This document shows positions 29,581 to 30,607 of a stretch of DNA of 30,607 nt, in pieces. The position numbers were made by a program, and so were the translations under genes. How positions within the stretch are numbered: position 1 is the stretch's first letter; each line of letters starts with the position of its first letter. The notes below the pieces were generated by a model. It was not told where the DNA came from. It did not search any database and worked only from the letters and a program-made list of their open reading frames with translations. This DNA is from Schoenoplectus triqueter (Eukaryota; Streptophyta; Magnoliopsida; Poales; Cyperaceae), in the NCBI GenBank assembly GCA_964058805.1, contig CAXKVV010001212.1:1-30607 (forward strand), read 5' to 3'.

Positions 29581-30495
29581 CGTGCAAATGGAAAATAAAA
29601 AAAATTGAATAAAGCAAAATTAATATTATGTGGGGCCCCAAATATTACTTTCTACGAGACAAAAATGGACTTGTTAGTAAATTAAACTGTTAACATCCAT
29701 TCTTATACTTAATTTATTTTAATATTTTATTGATATATCATTGTAGGTTTGTTTCGTTTAATATTTTTGCAACTTTTAAACTGTTTCAAAGTCCGATATT
29801 AGAAAATAAAAATTAAATTTATATATCTGGTGCAACATCCTCAACCAATCCTGTGATATTAAAATTTTAAATAAAAAATATTTTAACAATTAAAATTAGA
29901 CAAACCTTATGGATGTTGTTATGGCTGAGCAAATTATTTTCTAAATAAAAAACTAATTATATACTGTGATTTTTTATAGACAGTTGAATACATAAGAAAC
30001 CAGATTTATTTCTTATTTGTAAAAGAATTGCAAGATTCACAAATTAATTTCATTCATCAGATAAACAGTTCCCTTGAAGAACATATTGAAGTATTTTTTT
30101 TTTCATAAGCTAGCATTTCTTTTTTATTAGGCTGAACCATTCATAAAATATAAGGTGCATTTCTTTTTCATAAGCTAGCATTCTAGCATTTGCTTTTACA
30201 TGACTTGAGATGATGTCCAACCAACAATATTCCTTTAACAGAGTTGAGTCCGGCTTTGGGCAGGAAAAAGAAAAGAAAGACCATCCACACAGATAACAAA
30301 ATTTCAGCATTCAAGCTTTACAGTGAATCAACATCTCTCTAGTTTTATGGGATCCATTTACTCAAGAAGAAAATACATAGAAAATGGAAAACCAAAAACA
30401 AATTGATGTTACACTGGCCAAAATATATTGCCCTTAAAAAAAAGAAACAATGGAAATAAAAAAAATGCAGGTCAAACTAATACATCCTGGTGCTC
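29581..30495. other. AT-rich intergenic DNA, possible 3' flank of a minus-strand gene
   Basis: No homologous protein. The minus frame at 30110-30310 has no recognisable domain. If the exon proposed at 30496-30544 is real, part of this stretch is its 3' untranslated region. Confidence 0.4.
30099..30182. repeat. 19-bp direct repeat
   Basis: TTTTTCATAAGCTAGCATT occurs at 30099-30117 and again at 30164-30182, 65 bases apart, with unrelated sequence between. Confidence 0.85.
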
Positions 30496-30544
30496 TTAAA
30501 ATACCGCCTCATACCAGGGACAGTTATTAGTCAGAAATTCCTTT
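30496..30544 (-). CDS. Tentative last coding exon of a gene extending beyond the window
   Basis: On the minus strand a T-rich stretch ending ATATATTACAG (AG at 30546-30545) is followed by an open phase-1 frame encoding KEFLTNNCPWYEAVF and then TAA (30498-30496). The hydrophilic-aromatic composition looks more protein-like than the surrounding AT-rich sequence, and an acceptor-like site precedes it. There is no homology I can name, the exon is only 49 bases, and the rest would lie past 30607. This could be chance. Confidence 0.25.
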
Positions 30545-30607
30545 CTGTAATATATAATTTTATCTTCACAACTGTATATCAAACACTAATGAATCATCAT
30601 TTCTCCT

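Overview
This window looks like plant nuclear DNA. The genes have spliced GT-AG exons, the intergenic DNA is very AT-rich, and there are many small non-autonomous transposons, a Helitron, tRNA-derived SINEs and a fragment of plastid rpoB. A beta-expansin-type, group-2/3-pollen-allergen-like gene points to an angiosperm, probably a monocot. The moderate GC of the coding exons would fit a non-grass monocot such as a palm or banana relative, but that lineage guess is inference only.

Left part (1-13,400): I could support no functional gene. It is a nest of short DNA transposons, several with clear target-site duplications. They include hAT-type elements (2339-2512, 3726-4254, 10161-10330, and 6501-6734 related to 29352-29572), a non-autonomous Helitron (4558-5027), Mutator-like MITEs (6748-6945; 11651-12011), long foldback elements (5926-6288, 8015-8400, 10437-10811, 10825-11204, 12196-12584), a SINE (9952-10048), TA microsatellites and a degraded piece of chloroplast rpoB (12880-13011). 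A roughly 400-bp block at 1010-1410 is a diverged copy of a block at 16440-16860.

Middle (13,484-16,860, minus strand): a two-exon gene encodes a secreted 128-residue protein made only of the expansin C-terminal (CBM63, group-2 pollen-allergen-like) domain. A MITE sits in its intron. Upstream lies an orphan first exon that looks like the start of a full beta-expansin, with its own TATA box and the same splice phase. The two could be separate genes, one of them broken, or alternative first exons.

Right part (18,387-28,079): two housekeeping genes are divergently transcribed from a shared 513-bp interval (23737-24249). On the minus strand, 14 exons encode a 405-residue mitochondrial 3-hydroxyisobutyryl-CoA hydrolase-like protein (valine catabolism type). 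On the plus strand, four exons encode a complete 955-residue coatomer subunit beta (COPI coat). Both joined reading frames keep phase at every junction. Beyond 28,080 lie a 111-bp tandem duplication, a Mutator-like MITE, an hAT-like MITE and a tentative last exon of a minus-strand gene that would continue past the window.

I found no rRNA, tRNA, CRISPR, phage or autonomous transposon gene. The most unusual structures are the 529-bp hAT element with a central array of CGTTATAACG palindromes, the split expansin locus, and the conserved duplicated noncoding block.
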